Positions 54,728 to 64,000 of a stretch of DNA of 64,000 bases are shown here, piece after piece (the first letter of the stretch is position 1; each line of letters begins with the position of its first letter). Below the pieces are notes generated by a model. The model saw nothing but the letters and a program-made list of their open reading frames with translations. It did no database searches and was not told the DNA's origin. The translations under genes and the position numbers were made by a program. This DNA comes from Limnephilus marmoratus (lineage: Eukaryota; Arthropoda; Insecta; Trichoptera; Limnephilidae): NCBI GenBank assembly GCA_917880885.1, contig OU862913.1, positions 22,143,286 to 22,207,285 of the forward strand. The letters run 5' to 3'.

Positions 54728-55094
54728 TTAGCTCCACAGACAACGTATGTCGTCTTTGGGGATGCTCTGTGGAGAGTTTATTAAGGAGACTTTTGACAAG
54801 GAAAAAGATTTATTTATTTTGTATGAGAGTTGCTGGGGGTCAGCATGTTCAGGATTGACGGACATATGAATTTATCCCTCCCACTGTAGTGCAAGTTCGG
54901 CCTGCCACGCAGTTGGTGGGCAGACGCATTCGCTGCCAAGATCCGAAAAAACCTCACCCCATGAACCCGGACACACGTGCAAAGTCACCAAACGTAGCAA
55001 GCCATTTGGGGTGACCTGTGGGCCCTGTGGCAGAGTTGTTGGTTATCCAATAAATGGTTCCAGGGGTAGCGGTACCCATACCCGCCTCCCAAAT
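54728..55094 (-). mobile_element. Family A element with complete 5' end
   Basis: Minus orientation. AGTTAGCTCCACAGAC (tail, stem-loop deleted) to GGTACCCATACCCGCCTCCCAAATT. It is followed at 55095-55160 by a plus-oriented family B 3' scrap (CATAGTCTCACTCGC, GTGCGGTATTTAC). Confidence 0.85.
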
Positions 55095-55214
55095 TAATGA
55101 TGACATAGTCTCACTCGCTACAGGCAGCTGGGAGCAGCTAAGACACTTGTGCGGTATTTACGAAAGCAAAAAATATTAAAAAAGAGATTCCTGAGGCGTA
55201 TGCGTCACAAAACA

Positions 55215-55641
55215 CAAAATCAACAATATAAACACTAAATGGAATTTAAGTTAACGAACAGATGCTTTGTTTGTCCTTGAGGCAAAATTTTAACAAAAAC
55301 AGCGCTTTAAAAATTATCCAATTTACTTTGAGAAAAGAGACGATAATTAAAACCGTTCAATAAATTTAATTGAAAGGAAATCTAATTACACTTTCTGTGA
55401 CATTTCGAAATTCGAACGTAGTATTATTCCATAGAGAAAATTCTCTCGTAATCAAGCGTTGTTTGTTCTAAATTTGAATCTCGAAATATTTTATCCTTTA
55501 TTTTTTATTTAAGGAATTTAATGACCCTTTTAAACACTTTAAACTCAAAAACTTAAATTTATTACACATAAACATAACGTAGTATTTAAATTTTGGTAAT
55601 AATTTAGTTTTTGATATGTTGCCAAATTTTTTGTCCTTACG
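55215..55641. other. Non-coding AT-rich stretch
   Basis: Nothing recognisable beyond a LINE-2w scrap (AGATTCCTGAGGCGTATGCG) just upstream at about 55183. Confidence 0.4.
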
Positions 55642-55875
55642 TAAACTTAGGCCCAGCTGTTTTACAGAAATTCATGCGTGAATAAGTCATCAAATCTTCA
55701 TTCAGCGCCATTTTGTTTTTTGTCAGTTGAAAGGTTTCTGTTAAATGCCAAGTCTAAGACCGTTTCAGCTTTTGAACTAATTGTGATCAGCAGAACAGGA
55801 CAACTACTATCATGTTTTTAAGCTCGTCAGCTTTGTACAATCTTTTCTATCTATCTTCTATCTTCTATCTTCTTC

Positions 55876-56348
55876 TTCTATCTATTTAAATAAAAATGAA
55901 TCGCCGAAATGTATGTTTGCGCATAACTTACGAACGACTGCACCACATTGGATAATTCTTTTTTTTGTGTGTTCGTTATTGCCAGGATAAGGTTTGTATA
56001 AAAGAAGCAGGAAGCTCTGGCATAATGAAATTTGCATAAAAAATTGCAATAGGTGGTTCGCGAGCTGCATGAAAACTGAATGTACCGGGACTGAATGTAT
56101 GGAATGCGGGAGGGGAAGGGGGGACGGGAACTCGGAGGGGGGAGGGGAACTCGAGAGGGGGTTTGCGGGATGTGGGAAGCAGGAGAGGGAAGTGGGGAGA
56201 GGGGAGGCGGAGTGGGAACGCGTGAGGGGTAGGGGGTAGGGGAGCGGAAGGGGAGGCGGAAGGGGAACGGGACGAATGGGAAAGGACACGCAGGGAGAAA
56301 CAATTTATTTATTAAATGGCATAGCAACGCATGCCGGGAACCAGCTAG
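55876..56348 (+). mobile_element. Non-autonomous Helitron, G-rich
   Basis: A (TCTTCTATC)n start merges into AAATAAAAATGAATCGCCG. The end is GGCATAGCAACGCATGCC hairpin, GGGAACCAGCTAG (CTAG 56345-56348) before a T. G-run tract 56107-56275. A sister of 32898-33379. The 5' base is uncertain because of the microsatellite. Confidence 0.8.
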
Positions 56349-56350
56349 TT

Positions 56351-56750
56351 TGATATAATCTAAGCGAAAATTAATGCTAAATAATCATTTTAGATTAATC
56401 TTTACTACGAATTGATTTACATTATAAACACAATAAAATATTTCTTAGATAAATTGAAGCCTTTTCTACCGTTTCCGTTGAATAGAATTGAAATAAAATT
56501 GTTAATTATTTTATTAAAAATATAAGCATGCACTATTAAAAAAATATTTTTTCGTTAGAATTGTATGAGCGCATATAACAAACAAGTTTTAAAAAATATA
56601 GTTCTACATAAGAAATTATTTCTGATAGTTTCCCTTGAATAACTTTTTTTCTTTCTTATAAAATTATTCACAAAATAAATAAAAACCACTTTTGCGCTTG
56701 ATGTCGTGACCTTCCAGACTTCGTTCGCTAAGCGATTTTTAGCTGTATTC
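56351..56750. other. Non-coding AT-rich stretch inside K
   Basis: Nothing recognisable. Confidence 0.4.
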
Positions 56751-56967
56751 GTGAACTTTCAAATGTCAAAAAAAAACAAAATGGCGCCGAATAGCTGTTT
56801 GATGACAATGTTAGATTTGAATTTCTGCGAAACAATTGGGCCTTAGTGTTTTTGTCATATTCATTCGACAGATCCAAAAAAATCTTCGTATTTTAAGTTT
56901 TGCTAATTTTCCATACAGGCAAATTTAATTAGGACATTTTTTTAATAAAAAAAAATAAATAATATTA

Positions 56968-57645
56968 AAACTATTTGAGACTATGGCATCCCCATTTGGG
57001 GGAATCTATTTGTCGGTTTTTTTTGCAAACTTTTGCTAGACCTCCGTGGTCGAGGGGCAAGGCTTTCGACTAGCAATCCAGAGAACGGGTCTTTTTTTTT
57101 TTTACTTTTTCTTTATTCATTTCTTTGAATGGTTACACCGTTTGTTGATTTTCGACCACCATACCCATGTTATGGTGGTCGATAAAATTTCAAATCCCGG
57201 AGTGCCCAAATAAATTTTAAAAGATTAGGGAACGTACCCATACTACGTGACACGTTTAGGGGTGGGGTCTTCAAAATGTCACGCTCCATACAAATGAGCG
57301 GCGGTTTGCTTAGGTTTTTGGTCACCGGGGGGGGGGGGGGGGGGGGGGGGAATTGCAAAAAGTTGGTCACGTAGTATGGGTACGTTCCCTTAACATGTGT
57401 TATTTCACAATTCTAATTTTACATAGCGTATAGCTTAGCATATTTGAGGCACGTTGAAGAGTTAAAGATACCCTCAGTGTCGCCCTGGTATAAGACCACC
57501 ATTCAGAGCACCATAATGTTGTGAGGCTGAAAGTAAGTGAGGAGGGGAAGGGATGGGGAAGAGGAAGGTCGGGAAGTACCTGGCTATTCAGATCGTGTCA
57601 CGAAACAAAGCTAAAGCTATTTCAAACAACGTTTTGAAATTATGG
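56968..57645. repeat. Scrambled family B copies with insertions
   Basis: Pieces in order: minus scrap GAGACTATGGCATCCCC (56970-57000); plus head with A box TGGTCGAGGGG (57051-57061), cut by a 100-bp insert (57090-57187) before CAAATCCCGGAGTGCCC; plus body 57393-57516 after a Harbinger MITE; then a minus copy 57517-57645. The 57090-57187 insert ends in a ACCACCATA/TATGGTGGT hairpin. Confidence 0.65.
57228..57389. mobile_element. Harbinger-type MITE with G24 run
   Basis: Perfect TIRs GGGAACGTACCCATACTACG, continuing TGAC, and 3-bp TTA TSDs (57225-57227 and 57390-57392). 162 bp. It contains an uninterrupted 24-G tract (57327-57350) following GGTCACC, whose length may be a sequencing estimate. 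Confidence 0.8.
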
Positions 57646-57915
57646 GAGATAATATGTAAATACGAATGTTAGAGGGAGCGCGCTAATATTAAAAACGATA
57701 ATATTTAAGGGAAAATTATGATATTGTACAATAAAACACGACACGTTTAAAATAGAGCAAAAATCTTGTGGGAAATGTCTTGAATAGCATTTAAAAAGAA
57801 CACTGTTAATTTTTTCATACATGTAACTTGTAAAATAACAGAAAAACGTGTTTATAATAATTTTCGGAGCATACTTTTCGATTTTTTTCTTTCGTATAGA
57901 TATTGTCTTAAAAAA
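57645..57915 (-). mobile_element. MITE P, truncated copy
   Basis: TACGAATGTTAGAGGGAGCG, CACGACACGTTTAAAATA, CAAAAATCTTGTGGG and GGAGCATACTTTTCGA align inverted to 43330-43600. Both TTAA ends are lost; its right side is cut by the next Helitron. Confidence 0.75.
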
Positions 57916-58208
57916 TCTATATGTATATATAAAAATCTCGTGTCACGGTGTGTGTGGCCGCACTACCCCGAAACCGCTTGACCGATTTTTATGAATTTTT
58001 TTATGTATATTTAGTACATATGCGAACAGGTCGTAAAGTATATGTCATACTACTAGGTGATTAAGGCGTCCCTATACAGAACAGACGAGCGGGCTGGCAA
58101 GCGGGCGATGTGGATTTGATTTATATGTAAATTAACAGATGGCGGTTTGAGTTAATTTATCGTCGTTATAAAGGTTGGGTAACCATAACGCGTGGCCGGG
58201 TCAGTTAG
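57916..58208 (+). mobile_element. Non-autonomous Helitron
   Basis: TCTATATGTATATATAAAAA start after an A, then TCTCGTGTCACGG and CGCTTGACCGATTTTTATG; end GGCCGGGTCAGTTAG before a T, a CTRR end with one change. 293 bp. The hairpin is worn. Confidence 0.8.
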
Positions 58209-59247
58209 TAATGTATATTTTTTAGAAACTTAAAAACTTAGTGGGCCAGAGAAATACTTATAACATGCTAGAAATTCGTAATGCCGCGGTTTAATATTGT
58301 GTTATACGTACAGAAAAATGCTATATTTATTTAATGCACAAGCATAAAATTTTTACAATATTAATAAAGTTTGCTTGTGTTTCTATAAACGTTTATTATA
58401 TAACCACATTTTAACTATATACATTCATTTATTTTAAATTAGTAAATTTCTCAGAAGTAATGTGTAAATGAGGAAAGTCGTTGGCGGTTTGGTTGTACTT
58501 AAAATAAAAATGATATCATAAGAATTTGGCATTCTCAGACTATAAAAATATTACCATTTGTTATTTCTGGCATTATACCTAGGTCTCTCATTCTAAATTT
58601 AGGCATATTACATTTGTCAAAAAATTTATATATAAAAATGCAAAAATCATTCATTTTAAATACATGTAGGATTACAAAAGATTTTTTAAATATTTATGTT
58701 GAGGGATCAGTAGGATTTATAGGTTCAATTAGGAGTTCTACAGAGCCGAACCCTCTGATATGAAAATATCTGGAGTAGGTGAATTATTTTCACATTTGTT
58801 CTCTGGTAGGTTGACATGTTGTTCTTGTATTGTTTTGTATTTACTTATATAGTGCAATTGCATAGCGTGAATTGACTAGATGATCATTTGGGGAAGTGTG
58901 TGAAAGGGTTTAGTTTTTCCTGTGGGGAAAATTTAACCCGGACATTTAAATCAGGTGCATAATAAACTTTTGATTAAATAATAATATGAAATATATATTT
59001 TTTAAATTTTTGGAATAATTTGACGAGTAAAACCTTAAATTGTTATAAGCGACCGTATATTTTTCATATTTATTTAGTCGCTGATGATGTCTTCAATTAT
59101 TGGTTCAACAACACTTATAACCTATATATTTATACATACGTTTTTACATTTTTTTAATCTAAAATATTGTTTTAAATTATTTAATTATTATTTATATTTT
59201 TGATATTGACACGTTGTGGTGGAATTCCATTATAATTACGCATTGAA
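58209..59247. other. Non-coding AT-rich stretch
   Basis: No gene or repeat edge recognised. Confidence 0.4.
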
Positions 59248-59259
59248 TTTAAAGACTTT

Positions 59260-59441
59260 TTTTTGTGATTTATTTTTGGGGTGTTATGCCGTGTTGCGCT
59301 ACCTCCTTCTTTAGCCAACGTTTCGCACAGCGTTACAATGTCCATCATCAGGCATAAGTGTGAAGAAGGAGGTGGCGCAACACGGCATAACACCCCAAAA
59401 ATAAATAACGAAAATACTTTTGGCCTAGATCTAAAATCAAT
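59260..59441 (+). mobile_element. Palindromic Penelope-like short retroelement
   Basis: TSD TTTAAAGACTTT (59248-59259 and 59442-59453). Arms TTTTTGGGGTGTTATGCCG and inverse; tail ATACTTTTGGCCTAGATC on the right. The right half of the centre is deleted, leaving one hammerhead-like core on the minus strand. Confidence 0.8.
59314..59352 (-). ncRNA. Hammerhead-like core
   Basis: On the minus strand: CTGATGA (59351-59345), T, GGACA against TGTGC (one mismatch in stem II), GAAAC (59324-59320), GTTGGC. The core is intact but stem II is weakened. Confidence 0.5.
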
Positions 59442-59453
59442 TTTAAAGACTTT

Positions 59454-61227
59454 ATTTCCACTTTTTTATTATTACTGACGGTTATAAGATGAAACTCGTA
59501 AAGGTTAGAGATTAAAAAGTTGAAAAATGTTTTAAATTGTTTTAATATACCATTATACAATTATTTTTAATTATTATTTATATTAATAAATATTTAATAA
59601 AAAATTACAAACTTCGACAAAACTTTCGCAAACATTCAAGAAAAACGGTTGATGAATTTTTGGAATATATTACAATTATTTGAAAATATATATTTTAAAC
59701 TTTTAAAGGCAAATACAAGTCTTCTTTTTATATTGTCATACAATTATTATTAACCACTTTGTTTTTACACAATTTAAATTAATGGATTGTATATGGAATT
59801 TTAATTTTATTTCTATTTGTAAATTTTGTCTAAAATTCTAAATTCGTATTTTAATAAAATATTACAATATAAAATAGATTTTCCAATAATATTACATTCT
59901 TTCCCGGAAAACTTAGTTCAATTGGTGGAGAATTCATTACGTTATGAATTGTTCACATAATTTTGATATTAATTTTATGAAATAATAAGAAAAGATATTC
60001 ATTTATGAATTCGTCTAAGTCTATGTAAACGTTTGAAATTTTTCCAAAATAAAACATTGTTTTTTTTTTTTAAATCGTGGTGAGTTAATTTTCGTTTAAG
60101 TTTTGTTCTACTTGGTAATGCCAACATTTTAAATAGGTACTCAAAATCTTCATTATTTTATCAAAATTCAAGCAATTTGATGTAACACGTAGGTATATAA
60201 TAAAATAAGACTTACTACAAAAAAGTTATAAACAAAATTAATTGTTTGTGATAGAAGGGATAAAGTTAACCAAGGTAAAATTTCGATAATAAAAATAATA
60301 TTCCAGAATCGAACCAAGAATGAGAAATTCAAAAATTACACTAGAGACCCCTATGAATATTTTCCTAAAACAGCAATCGACATATTGCAACATTCAAAAT
60401 CGCCATTCATATTAAAACACTAATAACTACCTTAATACCAACAATTTTAAAACTATTTTTACAGAATCTTAAACTTACAATTTTTCTCCTTCTTGTAGAT
60501 TTTTCTCAGCCCTCAAATCGTCACTTTTAACAATCGATATTTGTATTAAATTCGGGAAAAAACTCTAGGAAAACCGGTGAATTTTCGCGAGGTTTAAGCG
60601 CGATGTCGATTCGGTGGAGTCTGCTACGAAACTGAGCGGGCGCGTAGAGACAATTTGCGCTTTGCGTAATGAAGACCAACCGTTTTCAATTCGCGGGACA
60701 CTTTTGGCTTAAAATACTTAATACCGATTAAAAGTTCTTAATACATAATTTTTTGATCATTTTAAAGGATATTTGGCGTTTAAGTTAACTTCCAACACTG
60801 TGTTAATATTAATATAATATTAAATACATTGATTTAAATCGTGTGCATTGTAAATTACTTCAGCAAGCAAAATGAGATAATTTACAAGGAAATTTAAATG
60901 CATTTTTACGACTTTGTAGATTTATTTAACTTTGTTTACTATAATGGTTAATACCACTGAAGACTTATCCGACAGAAGTGTATTGTGGGCGTGTCTGTGT
61001 TACCTAAATAACCACACTTTTCGCTGAATTTTTCTGAAATTGATCAAAAATAATTTTTTTTAAAGTTTTTCTTTAACGGAGACCCGACAGTTCGCCCCCA
61101 GAATTTCAATTAGTATAATATGATTATTTTGTATACATTATTTACCAATTTGAAACCTATCATCGACTTCAAAAATACCTTACACAATAAATTTATTTAC
61201 AGTGTCGTTTGTTTATACTTATTTTAT
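59454..61227. other. Non-coding stretch with a CG-rich patch
   Basis: AT-rich with no gene recognised. The 60575-60705 patch has many CG dinucleotides (CGCGAGG, GCGCGATGTCGATTCGG, GCGGGCGCGTAG), standing out sharply from its surroundings. It could be a promoter or 5' exon of a gene outside the window, or an unrecognised repeat. Confidence 0.35.
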
Positions 61228-61242
61228 TTTACATTAGCTCCA

Positions 61243-61573
61243 ATTTGGGAGGCGGGAATGGATACCGCCGCCCCGGGAACCTTTATTGGATAACCAACAC
61301 CTCTGCCATAGGTCACCCCAAGTGGTTCGCTTGGTGATTTAGCAGAGGTGCCCGGGATCATGGGGCGAGGTTTGTCTAGGTCTTGGAGGCGGATGACCAG
61401 GACACGCTGAACCCCAGATTCCTACCCACCCCTTAAACCCTTTTCCTTCCCAGAACTCTCCTCTCCTTCCTTTCCTTAAAAAAACACCCCACACAGCATC
61501 CCCAAAGATGACATGGGCCCTGAGGGATTTTTTTTTACTTAGGGCCTCCTGTGTGGAGCTCATGTAAAAAAAA
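61243..61573 (+). mobile_element. Family A, deleted subfamily, complete with TSD
   Basis: TSD AGCTCCA (61236-61242 and 61574-61580). It starts ATTTGGGAGGCGGGAATGG and ends stem-loop, TGTGGAGCTCATGT, poly(A). It shares the internal deletion of the 37075 copy. It inserted into the tail of the minus-strand copy that follows, so it defines both termini of the family. Confidence 0.9.
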
Positions 61574-61915
61574 AGCTCCACACAGGAGTGCCGGAGGAAA
61601 CCATTTCCCCTCAGGGCCTATGTCATCTTTGGGAATGCTATATAGAGGGTATTTTTTAGGAAAGGGAGTTCAGGGAAGGAAATATGAGGGGTGTTTAGGA
61701 ATCTGGAGGTCAGTTTGTATAGGAGTGACGGATATATGAATCCAGTCCTCCCACTGCGGTGCGAGATGATGATCCGAGAGAGAATCCTGCTGGAGAGGTC
61801 AAAACATGTCCCTCAACCAGTCTCTCCCGATCCGGCCTGCCACGCAGCACGCAGTTGGTGGGCGAACGCATCTGCCACGAAGTCTCGGATAAACCTCACC
61901 CTTGTGAACCCTATA
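61574..61915 (-). mobile_element. Family A element, tail split by another family A
   Basis: Minus orientation: its first tail bases (ATTTTACATTAGCTCCA, 61226-61242) are separated by the plus copy. It continues through CACAGGAGTGCC, the stem-loop and all blocks to GATAAACCTCACCC, 5'-truncated. Confidence 0.85.
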
Positions 61916-61919
61916 CCCT

Positions 61920-62176
61920 GGTATATACAGTATAATATAGACAATTAGTTTTATTCTTGATGAATTTGCTTTTCTCTAGTAAACTGATGCATTTGCTATT
62001 CTAGTCGTAAACACACTTCCAGCTACTGCCTAATCAGTGCCTATTTTCAAAGAACAGTCGTAAAAGACTTATTGATGTTCAAGGCTAAATAATTTATACC
62101 TTATACTTTAAAGAAAATTACTTTGTTGTAAAATTTTAACAGTTTTAATAGAAACTTATAATGGCAAGATTATATA
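61920..62176. other. Non-coding AT-rich stretch
   Basis: Nothing recognisable. Confidence 0.4.
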
Positions 62177-62305
62177 AATGATTCGCTTGATCTTTCCATG
62201 TCTTTTTGGACGTCTTGGACTACTTCTATCTTCCACGTGTGCGTCATATATTTCCCTGGCACATTTCTCCGCACATCCTCTCTATATGTGCAAAAAATTG
62301 TTTAG
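62177..62305 (-). pseudogene. LINE-2w scrap
   Basis: Inverse of the segment coding for the GRPRKTWHDQ region and the upstream HVERM part. It matches 52010-52140 with many changes. Confidence 0.65.
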
Positions 62306-62376
62306 AATATAATGATTAGTTGATGAAATTTTTTGCAATTCTCAGTTGTAAATACTCTCAGTATCACCCTGGAAAG

Positions 62377-62925
62377 AATACGGGGGCTCTGTCGAAGCCA
62401 GAGTTAAGTTAGCCTCTCAGAAGCTGGGCGTACTGTACACGGTTCGCAAATACTTTAAAAATACACAACTGCTAACCCTGTACAAATCGGTTGAATCTGG
62501 CAGCCGCCTCTGGTGTGCATCCCCAAAATATCTGAACCAAACCCACAACTCTGTGCAGAAACGGGCGATCCGTTTGATAGATTCTTCTAAATTAACAAAC
62601 GGATTGCAATATTTAGAGCCTGTGCGTCAGTTGGAAATGCTGTCTATATTCTACCGATCTTTCTATGAAAAATGCTCCGAGAAATGCTTTCTATGAAAAG
62701 TACGCAACCGGAAAACACGCCAAACGTGCGCCCAAAATTTGTACACATTTAACATATGTCACATGAGAACGAGTCGTTTCTACGACTCGTTCTTGAGTTC
62801 AACAGCTCGGCCTCTATGTTTCCTCTCTCTAAAGACCCTCTCACAGCATCCCCAAAGACGACATAGGCCCTGAGCAAAGTTACTTTCATCAGGGCCTCCT
62901 GCGTAAAGTTAATGTTAAAAAGAAA
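62377..62925 (+). mobile_element. LINE-1w, decayed copy with 3' tail
   Basis: Pieces read VKLASQKLGVLYTVRKYF, NTQLLTLYKS, SGSRLWCASPKYL, NSVQKRAIRLIDSSKLTNGL and QLEMLSIFYRSFYEKCSE, with deletions and stops afterwards. It ends TCACAGCATCCCCAAAG, a stem-loop AGGCCCTGA/TCAGGGCCT and AAGTTAATGTTAAAAAG. A short family B scrap (TACTCTCAGTATCACCCTGG) precedes it. Confidence 0.85.
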
Positions 62926-62929
62926 CCAA

Positions 62930-63585
62930 GTACTTTTCAATATTCACCTTTCTCGTATCCTTCCCTTTCCGCAACTTTTAACCTTTCATAATATAACATA
63001 TCAATAATGACGTAGGTACTTTATTTCCTATCTGTACGTCAAGCACGCATAATGATGACTGCACAGGATGCGGTAAAAAATTTCATCGTGGTGCATTTTT
63101 ATGGCATTTGAGGCAAGCGTGTGAATGAATAACTGTATTAGTGTATTTTTTATTTAAAAAAAAAAAATAGTTTTTCAATATTTTGAACGGGGCGTTGAAT
63201 TGTGGAGGTAGTATTTTGATTTCCCAGAAAACTCCGATGTCATTTTCAAGTGAAATTCAATAATCATATTTATGGACGGATATGGGTGCATGAAGTAATC
63301 TGTTTTAATTGGTATAACGTTACACACCAGTGGTATAAAAATATGTCATGACCCTCGTTTTGAAAAGCTGAACAAGATAAGTCCAAGTGAACAAATCTTT
63401 TGATTCCTTAGGTTGAAAAGTATTTAGACTAAGGGGGCCCAACCCAAAACTAGGAGGGGGGAGGGGTAAAAGGTTAATATTATCCTTTACCCCTCCCCCC
63501 CTTCTGTAAATGGCATAAACTGGCTAAACATGCGCCTATGTACGTCCTTTGCACTCACCCTTCACTTATTAAAATCAGATAAGTT
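62930..63585. other. Non-coding stretch with hairpin and repeat R
   Basis: AGGGGGGAGGGGTAAAAGG (63454-63472) and its near-exact inverse (63484-63502) form a G/C-rich hairpin. 63530-63585 is repeat R, also at 31.76 kb. No gene. Confidence 0.5.
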
Positions 63586-63836
63586 TTTTTTTACATTAGC
63601 TCCACACAGGAGGTCCCGAGGAAAATCATTTCTCTAAGGGCCGATGACATCTTAGGGGATGCTGTGTGGAGGGTATTTTTTAAGGAAAGGATTTTTTTAA
63701 GGTGGGTAGGAATCTGGGGGTCAGTGTGACGGACGTACGATGCAAGGCGATTAGTCGAGGGATTCTATCTGGAGATGTCAAAAGACCTACCTCGAACAGT
63801 CTCTCTCGATCTAGCCCGCCACGCAGCAGGTGGGAA
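63586..63836 (-). mobile_element. Family A element with 3' tail
   Basis: Minus orientation: poly(T), ACATTAGCTCCACACAGG, stem-loop with one arm worn, GGGATGCTGTGTGGAGGG, CAGTCTCTCTCGATC and CCGCCACGCAGCAGG, then cut. Several internal deletions. Confidence 0.85.
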
Positions 63837-64000
63837 GATATTTGTTACGTTTTAATTATTAATTTTTACGTTTATGTGTGGATAATCATTTTATAAATCC
63901 GATAGAAACTGGTTCCGAAAATAGCCGGTTCCTCGGATCCAGTGATAGCTAGTCACCGGGACAGTGTAACTGCGACAGTCAATGACGTCATAATATATAG

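Larger units (their letters stand above)
55642..56850. mobile_element. Element K, second copy, with nested Helitron
   Basis: Inverted arms: AGGCCCAGCTGTTTTACAG, AGAAATTCATG and CATTCAGCGCCATTTTG (about 55650-55740) against the inverse at about 56760-56850. The right part (CAAGCTGACGAGC equivalent near 55825) matches 9345-9375. A complete Helitron lies between the arms. Confidence 0.6.

Noticed and set aside
55878..56327. 149-codon minus-strand frame
   Set aside because: Lies antisense within a G-rich Helitron; proline-rich low complexity only.

Overview
This is a gene-poor, AT-rich stretch of an animal nuclear genome, most likely an insect. The clues are short CCTAA/TTAGG runs (the arthropod telomere motif), tRNA-headed SINEs, many short Helitrons with CTAG ends and a 3' hairpin, hAT and Harbinger MITEs, and C-terminal pieces of several LINE lineages. 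The species cannot be named from the sequence. There is no bacterial or viral gene layout, and almost all open frames are shadows or relics of mobile elements.

The only plausible host gene lies on the minus strand at about 22.2-24.3 kb. Two phase-0 exons with good splice signals (24298-24171 and 22258-22184) read as the start of a small protein with a mitochondrial-type presequence. Its later exons were not found.

The rest is layered repeats. A LINE-tailed SINE-like family (family A, about 20 copies or pieces) and a tRNA-derived SINE (family B, about 390 bp) are scattered throughout and inserted into each other. Family A ends in the same stem-loop and poly(A) tail as a LINE whose RT C-terminus appears at 33.6-34.3, 34.5-35.0 and 62.4-62.9 kb. 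Other LINE ends lie at 12.6-13.3, 22.3-22.8, 24.4-25.6, 37.6-37.9, 40.6-40.9, 48.6-49.6 and 51.8-52.5 kb, several with clear target-site duplications (TSDs). Two tandem satellites (149 bp unit, 11.16-12.06 kb; 54-57 bp unit, 51.8-53.0 kb) and a 12-bp minisatellite (47.95-48.25 kb) are present.

DNA transposons include a deleted hAT with a TTF-type zinc-finger relic (43.7-45.3 kb), a hAT MITE family rich in TATCGATA (17.6, 39.1, 46.7 kb), several TTAA-flanked palindromic or TIR elements (4.1, 19.5, 43.2 kb) and Harbinger-type MITEs (16.7, 57.2 kb). A 3.3-kb inverted duplication spans 35.7-39.1 kb.

The most interesting signal is a set of short palindromic retroelements at 9.4, 28.3, 47.6 and 59.3 kb. 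Three of the four have 12-13 bp TSDs, and three carry a hammerhead-ribozyme-like core (CTGATGA, stem II, GAAAC). A separate stand-alone core of the same type is at 31.34 kb on the minus strand. They look like non-autonomous relatives of Penelope-like elements.
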